The translations under genes and the position numbers were made by a program. Below, piece after piece: positions 48,701 through 59,400 of a stretch of DNA of 64,000 nt. This DNA is from Aphis gossypii. Lineage: Eukaryota > Arthropoda > Insecta > Hemiptera > Aphididae. The stretch lies in assembly GCF_020184175.1 (NCBI RefSeq), contig NC_065530.1, forward strand, positions 71,587,260 through 71,651,259, read 5' to 3'. The notes beneath the pieces were generated by a model, which saw nothing but the letters and a program-made list of their open reading frames with translations, was not told where the DNA came from and ran no database searches. How positions within the stretch are numbered: the first letter of the stretch is position 1; the number at the start of each line of letters is the position of its first letter.

Positions 48701-51656
48701 AAAATTTTAAGTGCGTTTGAATTTTAAATTTTAACGAAATAGCGTAACGATAACGATTTATCCTCAAACGATTTTAAATATTTGTTATTATTCAAAAAGT
48801 ATAAGTCGTAGATACTTGAAAATTTTACCAGTTATTAAGATTCGCGTTTTCTTTACGTGATTTAATTTTCAAAATATTTTTTAGTATAAGCTGCTGGTTT
48901 TTTTAAACCACCTTTTTCACCAATCACTAGAAATTATATCCTAGGCTAACAAATCATCTTCGTTCAGAATCGTTTTTCGTATACAATGATAACTATCATT
49001 GGATTCAAATTTAACACTCCTATAATATATAATAATGATCCATACGGCACCTAATGTACAGCAGAGCGGTACTCACTTGCCCACTTTTTATTTATAGATG
49101 TATAGAATTTATTTTATAATATTCCATAAATTATTTACATTAGTCATATTATGTAATTATTTATTTTATTTTATTTTATATATTTTAATATAGGGTGCTA
49201 TAAGCTGTGCTATTGATTGGGATTTACTTGAAAAACAATATAAGTCAAATTCTGTGTATAAAAATGAAGTTGGAAACATTGATAATAAAGTCAACAAGCT
49301 AAAAGTAATTATTTATATTTATTTATTTTTTAAATTATTTAAAAGTAGATAATTATTTTCATTTTTCACATATTTAACAATTAAGTAGGTAGTAATTTTA
49401 AATCTTTGTATAAGAGTGTTTTTATACTTATTATAACAAATTGTATAACTAAAACTCTGAAATAGAATATAAAGTTAATTATTAATTCAAATTTTGAAAT
49501 AACCCCACCTTTTCATGAGCAACTCTAAAATTGTAAATGATTCTTTAAATACTTATGCAATCTATACTTTATAGTAAATCATTTTCAAAACAACATAATC
49601 AATCATATCATTTAATTTAAATTCTTTATAATAATAATAATAATGTTTGTATACCTTTAAATATTTTTTATATGTTTTTAACTAAAAATGTATCTGCTAG
49701 ATTTTAAATCTCTTAATTAATATTAACCTAATCCCCTGGTCTACACTTGATTTAGACCAACTTCAGGCTTCACTATCTATAAATATTTTTATTTTATTAG
49801 TATTTAGTTATAATTATATTTATCAAAAATGATTTTAAAGCAAATACTCTTACAATGTTATAATTTAATTTATAAATATTAAACTATTTAAAATATTTTC
49901 TTTAATTTCTTATTGTATACTTAACTCAGAACTCAGTTATTATAACTTAATATTTATCATTATATGTATAAAAAGAAAAAATAGAAAATTTCAGATCTTA
50001 ATTGTTTTTTATTATAGGGAAGTAATGATATTGATAATATAATGTATTTTTCTTATTGAATTATCTATATAGCATATTATGATCTACTATAAAAAATAGT
50101 GATCATTAATGAAATATAATTGAAATTATGTATATAAACAAAATAACAAACAATACACTTTTAGCATATTAATTAAAAATTGAATAGATACCTAAACCTA
50201 TAATTATATTTACTGAACTCGATCATATGTCAAAATCATGTGAATAAAATCTCCGGTAATAATTTAAAAGTGAAAATATTTTTAGTGATCACCAACTTCC
50301 AAAAAACACTCAAGTTAGATTACTGACTATAAAAATGCTATAATTAATAATTATTATTTGCTTAATGTTACAGGTAAAATTTAATGCGGGTAAACAATTT
50401 ATTAAAGATATGAATATTGATTCACATTTTAACGTCCAGTCAAATTTAATGTTTGAAGATTTAAAAAATGATAATAGTTCATTAAATATATGTCAACCTC
50501 AACAGTTAAATAAATTAAAATTAACCAATGCATTTGATAATTTGAATGATCCATCAATTGAAGAAAATAATGAACTTCAAATTCAAAAAGATTTAAAACA
50601 AACAAAACACATGATGAGATTTTTCAATAAACATTCAAAAAGTGAAGGTAATTTAGGCATAACAAAATATTTATTTTTTTCCTATTTAACAGCAGAGGAG
50701 GCTCTGTTTGAACAATACTACTCCTTTGCTGTAATAATTTATTGATGTGTACAAATTTCGCCAAATGTTATGAGTATATTAATCATAATTATTCATTGTA
50801 CTATTTATGTTTTTAGATTTAAATTTAGAAGCCTTGAGTTTTATGAAAGGTATTATGGATGAATGTACTCATTTGAAAAATTTCAATTCCCCTGTTGATA
50901 TGGATATAGTAATAGCAGTTTGTGCAAAACGTGATGGTTATGTACCTCAACATGGCATGGATAAATTAGAAGATATTTGGCCTGGTGCAGAAGTTAGATA
51001 TGTTGATACAGGACATGTAGCTGCTTTTATACTTCACCGAAATACATTCAAGTAAAAAATTTAATATAAAATTCAAGTATAAAAATTATTTTATTAATTT
51101 GATAGATATTTTCAAATTGAAAAAAAAATTTTGAGCCATTTGATAAATTAAAAATCTATTACGTCAATATTATCATTTTATTATAACTATAAAATACTTG
51201 ATTATTATTATTTTATAATTCAATTTAAATTATTTTACTTATAAACAAAATGTATTCATATAATACACCAGTAATAAATAATAATATGAAGTTTAAACAT
51301 TTCAAATATTTTTTGGGCTTTTATATTAAAAATGCTTTTGTCTACAGAGTATAATTATTAAATAAGCAAATATTTATATATTACATATGAAAATATTATT
51401 AACTCAGAAATTTATCAATTTCATATTTCACGAGCACAGTGAATAATTTCAAATTTTCTGTATTATGTAATTTTTCCTCCAATCCAAATTGTACTTAAAA
51501 TATACTTTTTGTGGTTTTGCTAATTTCAAAAGTGTATTTAATTATGGAAGTTATATTATAATTTTTTTATTTTTTTATTTTTTTTTTGTTTATAGAACTG
51601 CAATAATTGATGCATTTGAACGAGCTCAAAAAAAATATTATGATAAACCTTTATAA
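42550..51656 (+). CDS. ABHD18: alpha/beta-hydrolase domain-containing protein 18
   Basis: Ten exons: 42,550-42,641, 43,322-43,406, 43,477-43,659, 43,784-43,896, 44,863-45,001, 45,277-45,366, 49,194-49,304, 50,374-50,647, 50,817-51,051, 51,596-51,656. They total 1,383 nt (460 aa). Family hallmarks in order: LLLTKYFVNGWGDPEKLK at the N-terminus, VHMAGTGDQYYWRRRAMLAK, LLKEAAIGSIILENPFYG, the nucleophile elbow GLSMGGH with Ser200, WPKPIVLVPCLSGTTASGVF, a variable low-complexity insert coded mainly by exon 8, then FMKGIMDECTH, RDGYVP (likely Asp402) and TGHVAAF (likely His429). The triad supports hydrolase chemistry; the physiological substrate is not something I can give. Exon 4 uses the GTTAGT donor two bases past a GTGTTA site, which alone keeps the frame and restores the conserved QVRS. 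The start follows an in-frame TAA. AATAAA at 51,892-51,897 is a likely poly(A) signal. Intron 6 is enlarged by a duplicated repeat. Confidence 0.93.
45689..47395. repeat. 1.7-kb interspersed repeat, tandem copy 1
   Basis: Starts AGATTCTGAACGAAGTGATG and ends with a CTTCGTTCAGAATCG box about 130 bp before GCCCACTTTTT, so its ends carry a 14-bp inverted phrase (GATTCTGAACGAAG / CTTCGTTCAGAATC). It has a 40-T tract at 45,736-45,775. Inside, a module of about 548 bp is repeated: GACTTTTTTGAG at 46,094 and 46,641, TTTGAAGTTGAAAAATCATA at 46,337 and 46,886, and a near-identical 85-110-bp stretch starting about 46,512 and 47,060. No open frame survives. Family not identified; it is probably a non-autonomous element. 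Confidence 0.85.
45736..45775. repeat. poly-T tract (40 T)
   Basis: An exceptionally long homopolymer within repeat copy 1. The homologous tract in copy 2 is 28 T at 47,443-47,470. Lengths may partly reflect assembly or sequencing error. Confidence 0.85.
47396..49090. repeat. 1.7-kb interspersed repeat, tandem copy 2
   Basis: Head-to-tail with copy 1, offset 1,707 bp, sharing the CACTTTTTT junction. From about 47,630 to the end it is almost base-for-base the same as copy 1 apart from scattered substitutions and small indels. The roughly 120 bp after the poly-T (28 T, 47,443-47,470) is clearly different, with CACCACGTTTTGGAGCAG here against GTACAGCATAACTAGTCG in copy 1. It lies wholly inside ABHD18 intron 6. 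Confidence 0.85.
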
Positions 51657-53549
51657 TGTGTGATAACTTGGAACTTTAATAGTATAACTCAGATCTGGAC
51701 ATCTTTGGCTTAGCTATTATGGCATGTATTCATTTCTATTGTATTTATATCAGTTGTCAGTTTTTATCTCATTTTCATCAATTACATGCAAGGTTTATAA
51801 ATCTTGAGCTACATGTATGTATACCATATCTAAAAACTAAAACCTTACCAAAAAAAAAAAAAAAATACATTGGCATACAAAAATATACAAAAATAAACTT
51901 TCTTAAAATTGTATAAATTATTATTTATAAATTTATAGTCACATACCCATATTACATATATTATGATATGTGGACTATAGATAAACTTTTTTATACAAAA
52001 ATAAACTTTTTAATTATTTCTTGAAATGGCCTTACACTGAAATGTCTTACACCGAGTATAACTGATTACTATATTCCGACCCTTGAGAAATCTGTACCGC
52101 TATTCGACCAAAACGTGGCCGATTTCGCTTATCTTCCATTCAACCATCTTCCGACAGCGGTACATAGTGGGGGAAATAGTTCCCCGCACCATCTACTGTA
52201 TGTGCGTGACGGTACTGATCTACTGTGGGCCAGAGTATAAAGTGATTAATTGAATGTGAAACACTAATTGTGTTATTTATGTTACCAATATTTTATACTA
52301 AATTGAACAAATTACTCTGTATAACATTATTTTTATGAATATGTATAGTATTTTTGTATAGTAATATTACATTTGCCTAAACAATATGTGATCCTTATTA
52401 TTTTATATTCAGAGGAGGAACACATAAGTTATATTTTGTAACGATGTTTTTTTTTCTAATAAATAAAAATACTATTAACCTTTTGTATAATAATAAATAT
52501 GTTAGTTATTAATACTCAGATTTGATGGTATTATTGGTATTTAAATAAGTAAAAGTATTCTTAGTTATGAAAAAAAGTTCATGCATTTGCATGTTTTTTA
52601 CTAAACAATCCAAAAATTGCTCGATACAAATTTGAGTTATAATTTAACAAGTTATAATACAAAGTTTTATTTTTTATACTTTTAACCTCCCAAAGTTCTA
52701 ACTAGATCCAATTTGCTACCAGAACCAACCCATAGTTAAAAATCTAAACATTTATACTACCCCAAAGTGCTATGATAAACGTGTGTACAAGAAATACCTC
52801 TCAGAATCTAAAAACTTGTATATTTTATACAGTTGTATTAATAAATTATAAATTAAACATATATTTTTGAATTTATAATATGTTGTTGCTTTTTTTTGAT
52901 AAAATAAACTATATAATTTGTCATCCAAGAAATCATCTCAATCAAAGGCATCTGTAGGAATTAGTCAATAGGGAGGGAATATATTTTAACTTTTTAACTT
53001 TTTTTTTCGTTATCTGATAAGTATTAAACTGTTAAAGTATTATATCTTTAAACTATTAATCTATGCAATCTATGAATATTAATTATTTTTTACTAAAAAG
53101 TAAGTTTTATTTGTATACTTTAAACCCTCTAAAATATCAAATAGATTTAATTTGTCATTATAAAATTGAAAAAAAATTTTACATCCCCAAAAGTTGACAA
53201 GAGACAGAACAAGAACACGTCCTTGTTAAATCAATACATTCATGATATTTTATCGTTCTGCTTAGAATCTTAAAAAACTTATCCGAGTTCTTTAAAAAGA
53301 TTAAAATGCCACTAGACTTGATTGAGTTGTCCATAATTTAACAGTTTACCATGAAAGTTTTGTTATTGAAATGTGTTAACAATAAAAATAGAAAACGAAT
53401 TATGGTACCTTTATAGTAATAAACTAGTTTTAAATAGACTAAAATACTAGAATAATACAATTTCTCATTTAGCAATTACCATAAGAAAAAAAAGCTTCAA
53501 GTTCATTCTTGATACATACTTTTTAACTTTCGGAAGTTATATACATATA
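51657..53549. other. 3' flank of ABHD18 and intergenic DNA
   Basis: Contains the ABHD18 3'-untranslated region with AATAAA at 51,892, then AT-rich spacer. A short CpG-containing patch at 52,070-52,235 stands out from its surroundings but does not translate into anything known. Otherwise nothing was recognised. Confidence 0.55.
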
Positions 53550-53662
53550 CAGGGGCAGACTGGGCCACTGTGCTACTGTAAATTGCACAGTGGGCCGGTG
53601 TTATATTAATATATTATATTCATTGGGAGTTGGGACAGTACAAAATAACTCAACATATATAG

Positions 53663-54001
53663 CAGTAGTTCCCAACCTCTTCTATTCTACGCCGGCTTTG
53701 TAGATTTTCAAAAATCTCGCTCCCCTCCTATAAATTGAAAAAAATTGATCACCTATTTTAGTGTACTTTACAAATAAACTATAAAATATTCGGAATGACA
53801 ACTTCTTTATAAATGATAACAATTATGAAATATATATAATAGTAAATAATAAAATGTAACAATCAATTAAGGTGAAATATCATAGTAATAAATTAGTATA
53901 AAATATTAATAATAGTAATAATTAAATAAAAACTGTATTTTGTAATAACTGCTTGCGCCTCCCCAGCAATGTATACACACCCCCCAGTTTGGGAATCAGT
54001 G
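53663..54001. mobile_element. hAT-type MITE with 8-bp target duplication
   Basis: Left end CAGTAGTTCCCAACCT; right end AGTTTGGGAATCAGTG, whose complement CACTGATTCCCAAACT matches it. The phrase resembles the CAGTGGTTCCCAAACT ends of Charlie-like hAT elements. It is flanked by ATATATAG (53,655-53,662) and GTATATAG (54,002-54,009), a 7/8 match as expected for an aged hAT duplication. Non-coding interior. Confidence 0.75.
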
Positions 54002-54011
54002 GTATATAGTA

Positions 54012-54178
54012 TTTATATTGTCTTCTTTAAATCAAGACCAACTTGAAGCATTCGTGTTAATGCCTATAGAGAAAGATATATTAGAAGCTATTGATTTGAG
54101 ATTTCAAAGAAATACTGAGTATAGTAAAAAAGTCTTCATCATTGATGAACCAGATGTTATCGGCTTAAAGACCAAAGT
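54012..54178 (+). pseudogene. hAT transposase C-terminal relic
   Basis: The frame reads LSSLNQDQLEAFVLMPIEKD then ILEAIDLRF before losing similarity. The pattern RL..L..L.LMSIEKDIL..ID is the usual extreme C-terminus of hAT transposases of the ZMYM1-like group. It lacks the upstream catalytic and dimerisation parts, which are interrupted by the MITE directly before it. The ATG at 54,018 is not a real start. Confidence 0.5.
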
Positions 54179-54315
54179 GAATTATAATATTATTCATTTT
54201 AAATTTAATATTTATGTTATAATTAATAATTATTAAATTATATGTTAATGTTATGTGTTAATAAATAGGTAATTACTTTTTTAATTTGTTTTCTAATTAT
54301 TATAGATAGGTACTA

Positions 54316-54468
54316 CAGACGGTTATAGGCGTAGGCGACGTAGGCCCAAGCTTACGACAACAAAATTTATATTTATATATAAAGGCGGCTTATAAGAACA
54401 AATTATAAAACAAGAGGCAGCAATTTTGATCTTTGCCTACCTATAAAAATTTGCTAGCACCGGCCCTG
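54316..54468. mobile_element. small nested inverted-repeat element
   Basis: The left end CAGACGGTTATAGGCG and the right end, reverse complemented to CAGGGCCGGTGCTAGC, give an imperfect terminal inverted repeat. GTAGGC phrases recur near both ends. Likely another hAT-type MITE. TACTACAGA / CTACAGAT phrases near its borders are suggestive but do not form a clean target duplication. Confidence 0.45.
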
Positions 54469-54852
54469 GCTACAGATATACATACTATTTAATATACGAA
54501 CTGTAAAGTTAAATATAATTTGTTAGTTCGTTTGCAAGTATTTTTTTTTTATTTAAAAAAAAAAATTAAAATAATTTATAAAAAAATGTTTTATTGTTTC
54601 AATTCATATTATTGAACAATGATCTAAAACCTATTTTTATAAATTATTTTTGAGAACATCAGGAAAAATTAAAATTAAACTTAAATCACAGTATTCAAAA
54701 GTATAAACATATTTGATTTAATCGATATATTTGAAAACTAAAAATTATGAAGAGGTAAAATGTTTTTGTACGCTAGGTGTTGATTATGGTTTACGCTAGG
54801 GTCCAATTTTTTTTTTCAGAATAGCAGGCTGATTGGTCCCAGCCCGCCCTTG

Positions 54853-56405
54853 TACTACAGATATACCTATATGTTACACATGATTCTTATTTTGTTAATT
54901 ATGTTGATGTCCCAATTTACATAGGTAATAAATTACCTAATTTATTATTCAATGTTTATCTGTACATGCTATTTTTCGTCGACACAACAACAACGATTTT
55001 TATAAATAAGAAATATTAATAGGTATCGTATCTGTATTCTGTAATCAAGTTTAGAAAATGTATACCTACCTATTTTAATTTTGATTTATTACATAATATA
55101 TTATGTTTCTATAAATATTTATGTGAATCAAAAAGAACAAAAAATGTCATTTTAATGTTTTTGTGCTGTTCTTTAAAAAGAAAGTCCGTTCCTTACTTCT
55201 TTCCGAACACTACAGTGAGTAGGTACCTAAATAATATCTAAAAAATGTAGTATAATAGTATTATTATTATTTTTTTTTTTTATTAAATTAATATTTACAA
55301 TCTGTATACATTATTATACAATAAGCAAATTATGAAGGTTTAAAAGAAAACAAAAGACACGTAGACTTGAAAGGTAATAGTATTATTTATAGATTAATCT
55401 AAAATCTAAATATTTTGAAATTTCCATTGTATATAGTTCTTAATATGGATAGGTACGTAAGTGCATTATCAAATAGGTACAATAATACTTACTAATTACT
55501 ACCTACTAAGTATTTAAAATTTTTATTTTTATTTTCGAAATGGTAAATGTTAATGTGAAGTATTAAATAAATTAGTTACCTACAGTAGGTAATAAGCAGA
55601 TATTATTATGTAGCCATGTGGGACGTGGGTACATGGCCGATAAGTTCATATAATTGTATTTGTAGAGCTATATAAGTCGATTTGTTAAATGTATTGTTTG
55701 CGTTCTATGGTATGGATATATTAATACCATGGTCGACGATTTATATTTATATTATAATCCGTGATTAATAAATTAATTTATTTAAAAAGTTATCGGTTCA
55801 TTCCTGTCATGTTGCATTCCTGTATTTTCGTCCAACGCCATCTTAATATTTTTCTCCTCTTGTCTTTGTCTTTGTTCCTAAGTGTGTAGGTCTTAAAATA
55901 AATTTTTCGTCTTTCAACTTTTTAATTTTAATTCTTACAAGAAGTCTCGAGTTATAATTTAGTTCTTACAAAGTTAGTTACAACTCATCATTCGATAGTA
56001 CTTAGGTGTTCTTTTCTTGCTTTATGTGATTTGGTATTTCAAAAAAATAAATTGAGCGAAGAGTTATGTTATTAAATGTTGAATGTTCTAAGGCTGTAGG
56101 TAAGTAATATATAAATATCGCCATATCGGATATCTACTTACATTATTATAGTTTTGAATGTTTTTATAATAAAAAATAATGTAGTAAGGTGTATGTTTTT
56201 TCTTTATTGTATTGCTATTTTTTATAATTAAAATATGTTTTAGAAATATTTAATTGATCTTAAGTAGGTGAAAAAAATGGTGAATTGATGCTTCTTGGTA
56301 GTATGTTCAATAATATTGGTTTAGTATTTCACTGAGAGCCTTTTTTTTTTTTTATGGATAGTCATTTATTGAGCATAACCATATTATAACTGAAATTATT
56401 TCAAA
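54853..56405. other. intergenic DNA and upstream region of the coiled-coil gene
   Basis: AT-rich. A 201-bp segment at 55,609-55,809 (TGTAGCC to CTGTCA) contains TATATAAG and AATAAA and could be a solo LTR, without a target duplication. The stretch 55,800-56,000 is richer in C and T and may hold the promoter or 5' leader of the gene at 56,406. Confidence 0.45.
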
Positions 56406-59400
56406 ATGAATGACCAAGAGAAAAATGCTAATTTAATGGATGTTTGCAATGAATTTGATAAAACTTGTAGTTCGCCCAATAACACAACTTTCCATAGTTT
56501 TAATGTAAGTATGCAATTATATTGAAATAGTTTTAACTACCTATCCGAGATACTTATTTTAATATTTAGAATTAATTTTTCTCATCAAATTAAAATCAAA
56601 TACCTATCATGTTTAAATAAATTATATTTATCACGGGTTAGTTTAAAAGGGGTATAATATTATTTATAATTTATATTTCTCTAGAACATAGACACTAGTC
56701 AATCAGTCTTGGAAAGCGACTTGAATCAAAATCTCAGTGATCCTGTGAAATACTTTGATTTGCAACGCATGATCATCGATCAAAAGAATGCAACAATGGC
56801 ATTAAAAATGTCCGAGTATGAAAAAGCATTAGGTGAAAGAGATTATACCATTCAATCCTTGCATACAAATATGATGAATTCTCAAAACAATAACTATATA
56901 TTGAATAATCAATGCAAGAATATAATGGAAAAGTAATGACTTGTAATAAGATTTTTTTCTTGATTTTAGAACCATGTCCATATTCTTTTCTCATAATAAA
57001 TTTAAGCCTCACTACTTGATTTTATATTAATATGCAATTTTTAATAAATTATGATTAAAATATTCAAACTTGTAACATAGTAAAATTTAAATTTCATATA
57101 TTCTATATTGCCTTGGAAAATATCAATGTTATAATGTAATCTTTTTATAAAAAATTTTAATTTTTTTTTTATATTACCGTCTTATTCAATATAAATAATA
57201 ATATTAATCTAAAATATCAATTTTAGGACAAAGTCAGTAAATGATACTTGTACCCGCCTTAATGAAAGTTTTGCAAATATTTGTGAACGTTTGAACAGAC
57301 TTGGCGAAACAGTAGATAATGCAAGAACCAGACAAAAAGATGTTATGACACTGGTAGATCAAACTACTAGTACATTTCAAGAAAAAATTTTGAGTATTTC
57401 AGATACTATTGATGAGTCCTTAAAGCAAGGTACTGTAGGTATTTATAAATATAATTATAAATTTCTCATGTTCATATAAAAAAAAATATATTCATATATT
57501 TCAACTTAAGATTTTGATAGAAAAATAGTAAACATAATAAGGAGAAAAAAGCTCTAAATGTTAACAAGCTTTATTAAAAAGGTCAACATTTAATTTTCTT
57601 AATAATTTTTCCTAATTTAAAAAAAATGGTAAAATAGTAGATATTTTTTTAATTAAAACTGTAGCCGATCAATTAATTAAGTATTTTAAGTAGTAAATAC
57701 ATGCGTTGGAGTATGAGCTATTGTTTTTACCGTAACTTGAATATTTAATGAAATCCTTATAAACAATATTTTTATCATAAACATTTCAGTCACCACATTT
57801 TTTTAAAAATGTTATTCTTGTGCATTAAACCATATTGCCTACCATTTTTATTTTATTAAATGTGTACTTTTTTAGTTAGATATAACTTGAAAGATTTTTC
57901 TAAAACAGCAAAACAATTAAATATTGCTTCTTTTTAACCCTTAGACTACTATATTAAATTATGCCTGTGTATGGCTGTATATTACATTCAGTTCACTTTA
58001 TTGAAAATACTTTTTTGATTGAATATTTCCATTCAATAAACCAGAGGTTGGTCTTTCTGGGAATATAGATCGATCATTATAAACATTAATTTTACCATTA
58101 ACGGTCGATCTCATAATTTATAATTTGAAAATTTTACTTTTTCTCGTGTGCTATTAAAGTAATAAATTATTATTATTATGAAACAATAAAATTATGCTTT
58201 AGAGTGCTTAGACCCTGAACAAATCTCTTTCTAAAGACTTTCATTTTCCTAATTGTCGATTATCTGTAACTTAAAATTTCAAATGTAGCTCACTTATTGA
58301 AAAGATCGGTGACCTCGGCTATAAACTTTAAAACAGCATAATTTATTAAAAGAGTAACAGCTGTAATCAAAAGATTACATTTTTATTTAAATATAATAAT
58401 TAACCATTAAACTATATTTTTCATCAGAATTTTTCAGTATAATTTCTATTTTTAGTAACTATGGAAAAGATAAGAACAAAAAAAGATTTGGAAATATTGG
58501 AAAATAAGTATTCACTAGATATAGTTGGTTTTAAAACAAATTTACAAGAATGTACTAATGAAATAGAATACTTAAAAAAAGAAGTTAGTATAATATGTTA
58601 TTAATTTTAATATATTTTAAGTATTAAATCTCAATATTTTAAAGTAAAATCTCTAAATTGAATAGGCCATGGAAAATAAAAAAAAATAACAATTTTAATG
58701 TACAATGGCTAAAAAGAATATTAACTTACATATTTCAATTAAATAAGTTTTGATATAAATACAAAAAATGTTAATAATTTTTTTTAGAATCATTTTTTGT
58801 CTGAAAAATTGAATGATGCCAACTTAAAATTAAATGAAGAAAAAGAAACATTATTGAATCTTAGGTAAATTATTTTTATTATGAATAATAAATCAAGATA
58901 TTTACTTGTTAAATTATTATTGTTTTTATTTTAGTCAAAATTTTGAAATACAACTTGGAGAGATGAAAGATCAAAATCTAGAACTTATTAATCAAAATAA
59001 ATCCATAAATGAAAAGTATGATGAAATAAAATCTAAAAATCAAACTTTGTTGGATGAAATTGACACACTGAAAACTTCTCTGTAATTTTTAAACAATTGT
59101 ATAATGTATATGTCATTAAAAATTTGTCTAACTATAATGTATAATTTATGTTTATTAGAATTGAAAACAGTAAACAGCTAGAAATACAATTAAGTATGAT
59201 TAAAGATCAATCAGAATTGTGTCATAATCTAAAAATATTTGAAGAATTAAATGAAAAATTAAAAAAAGATAATTATACATTAAAAGAACAGAATGAATAC
59301 CTTGAACAAATAAATACAAATTTGGTGGATGATATTAGTAATATTAAATTATCTCAACATGGAATTCAAGAAGAAACAGAAAATAAATTTAAAAATATGT

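Larger units (their letters stand above)
53550..54852. mobile_element. decayed hAT transposon with nested insertions
   Basis: The left end CAGGGGCAGACTGGGCCACT and the right end CCCAGCCCGCCCTTG form an imperfect hAT-type terminal inverted repeat beginning CAGGGGC / CAAGGGC. Between them lie a hAT transposase tail (54,018-54,178), a hAT-like MITE with target duplication (53,663-54,001) and a third small inverted-repeat element (54,316-54,468). The flanking 8-mers TACATATA and TACTACAG share only their first bases, so the outer target duplication is not convincing. Confidence 0.5.
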
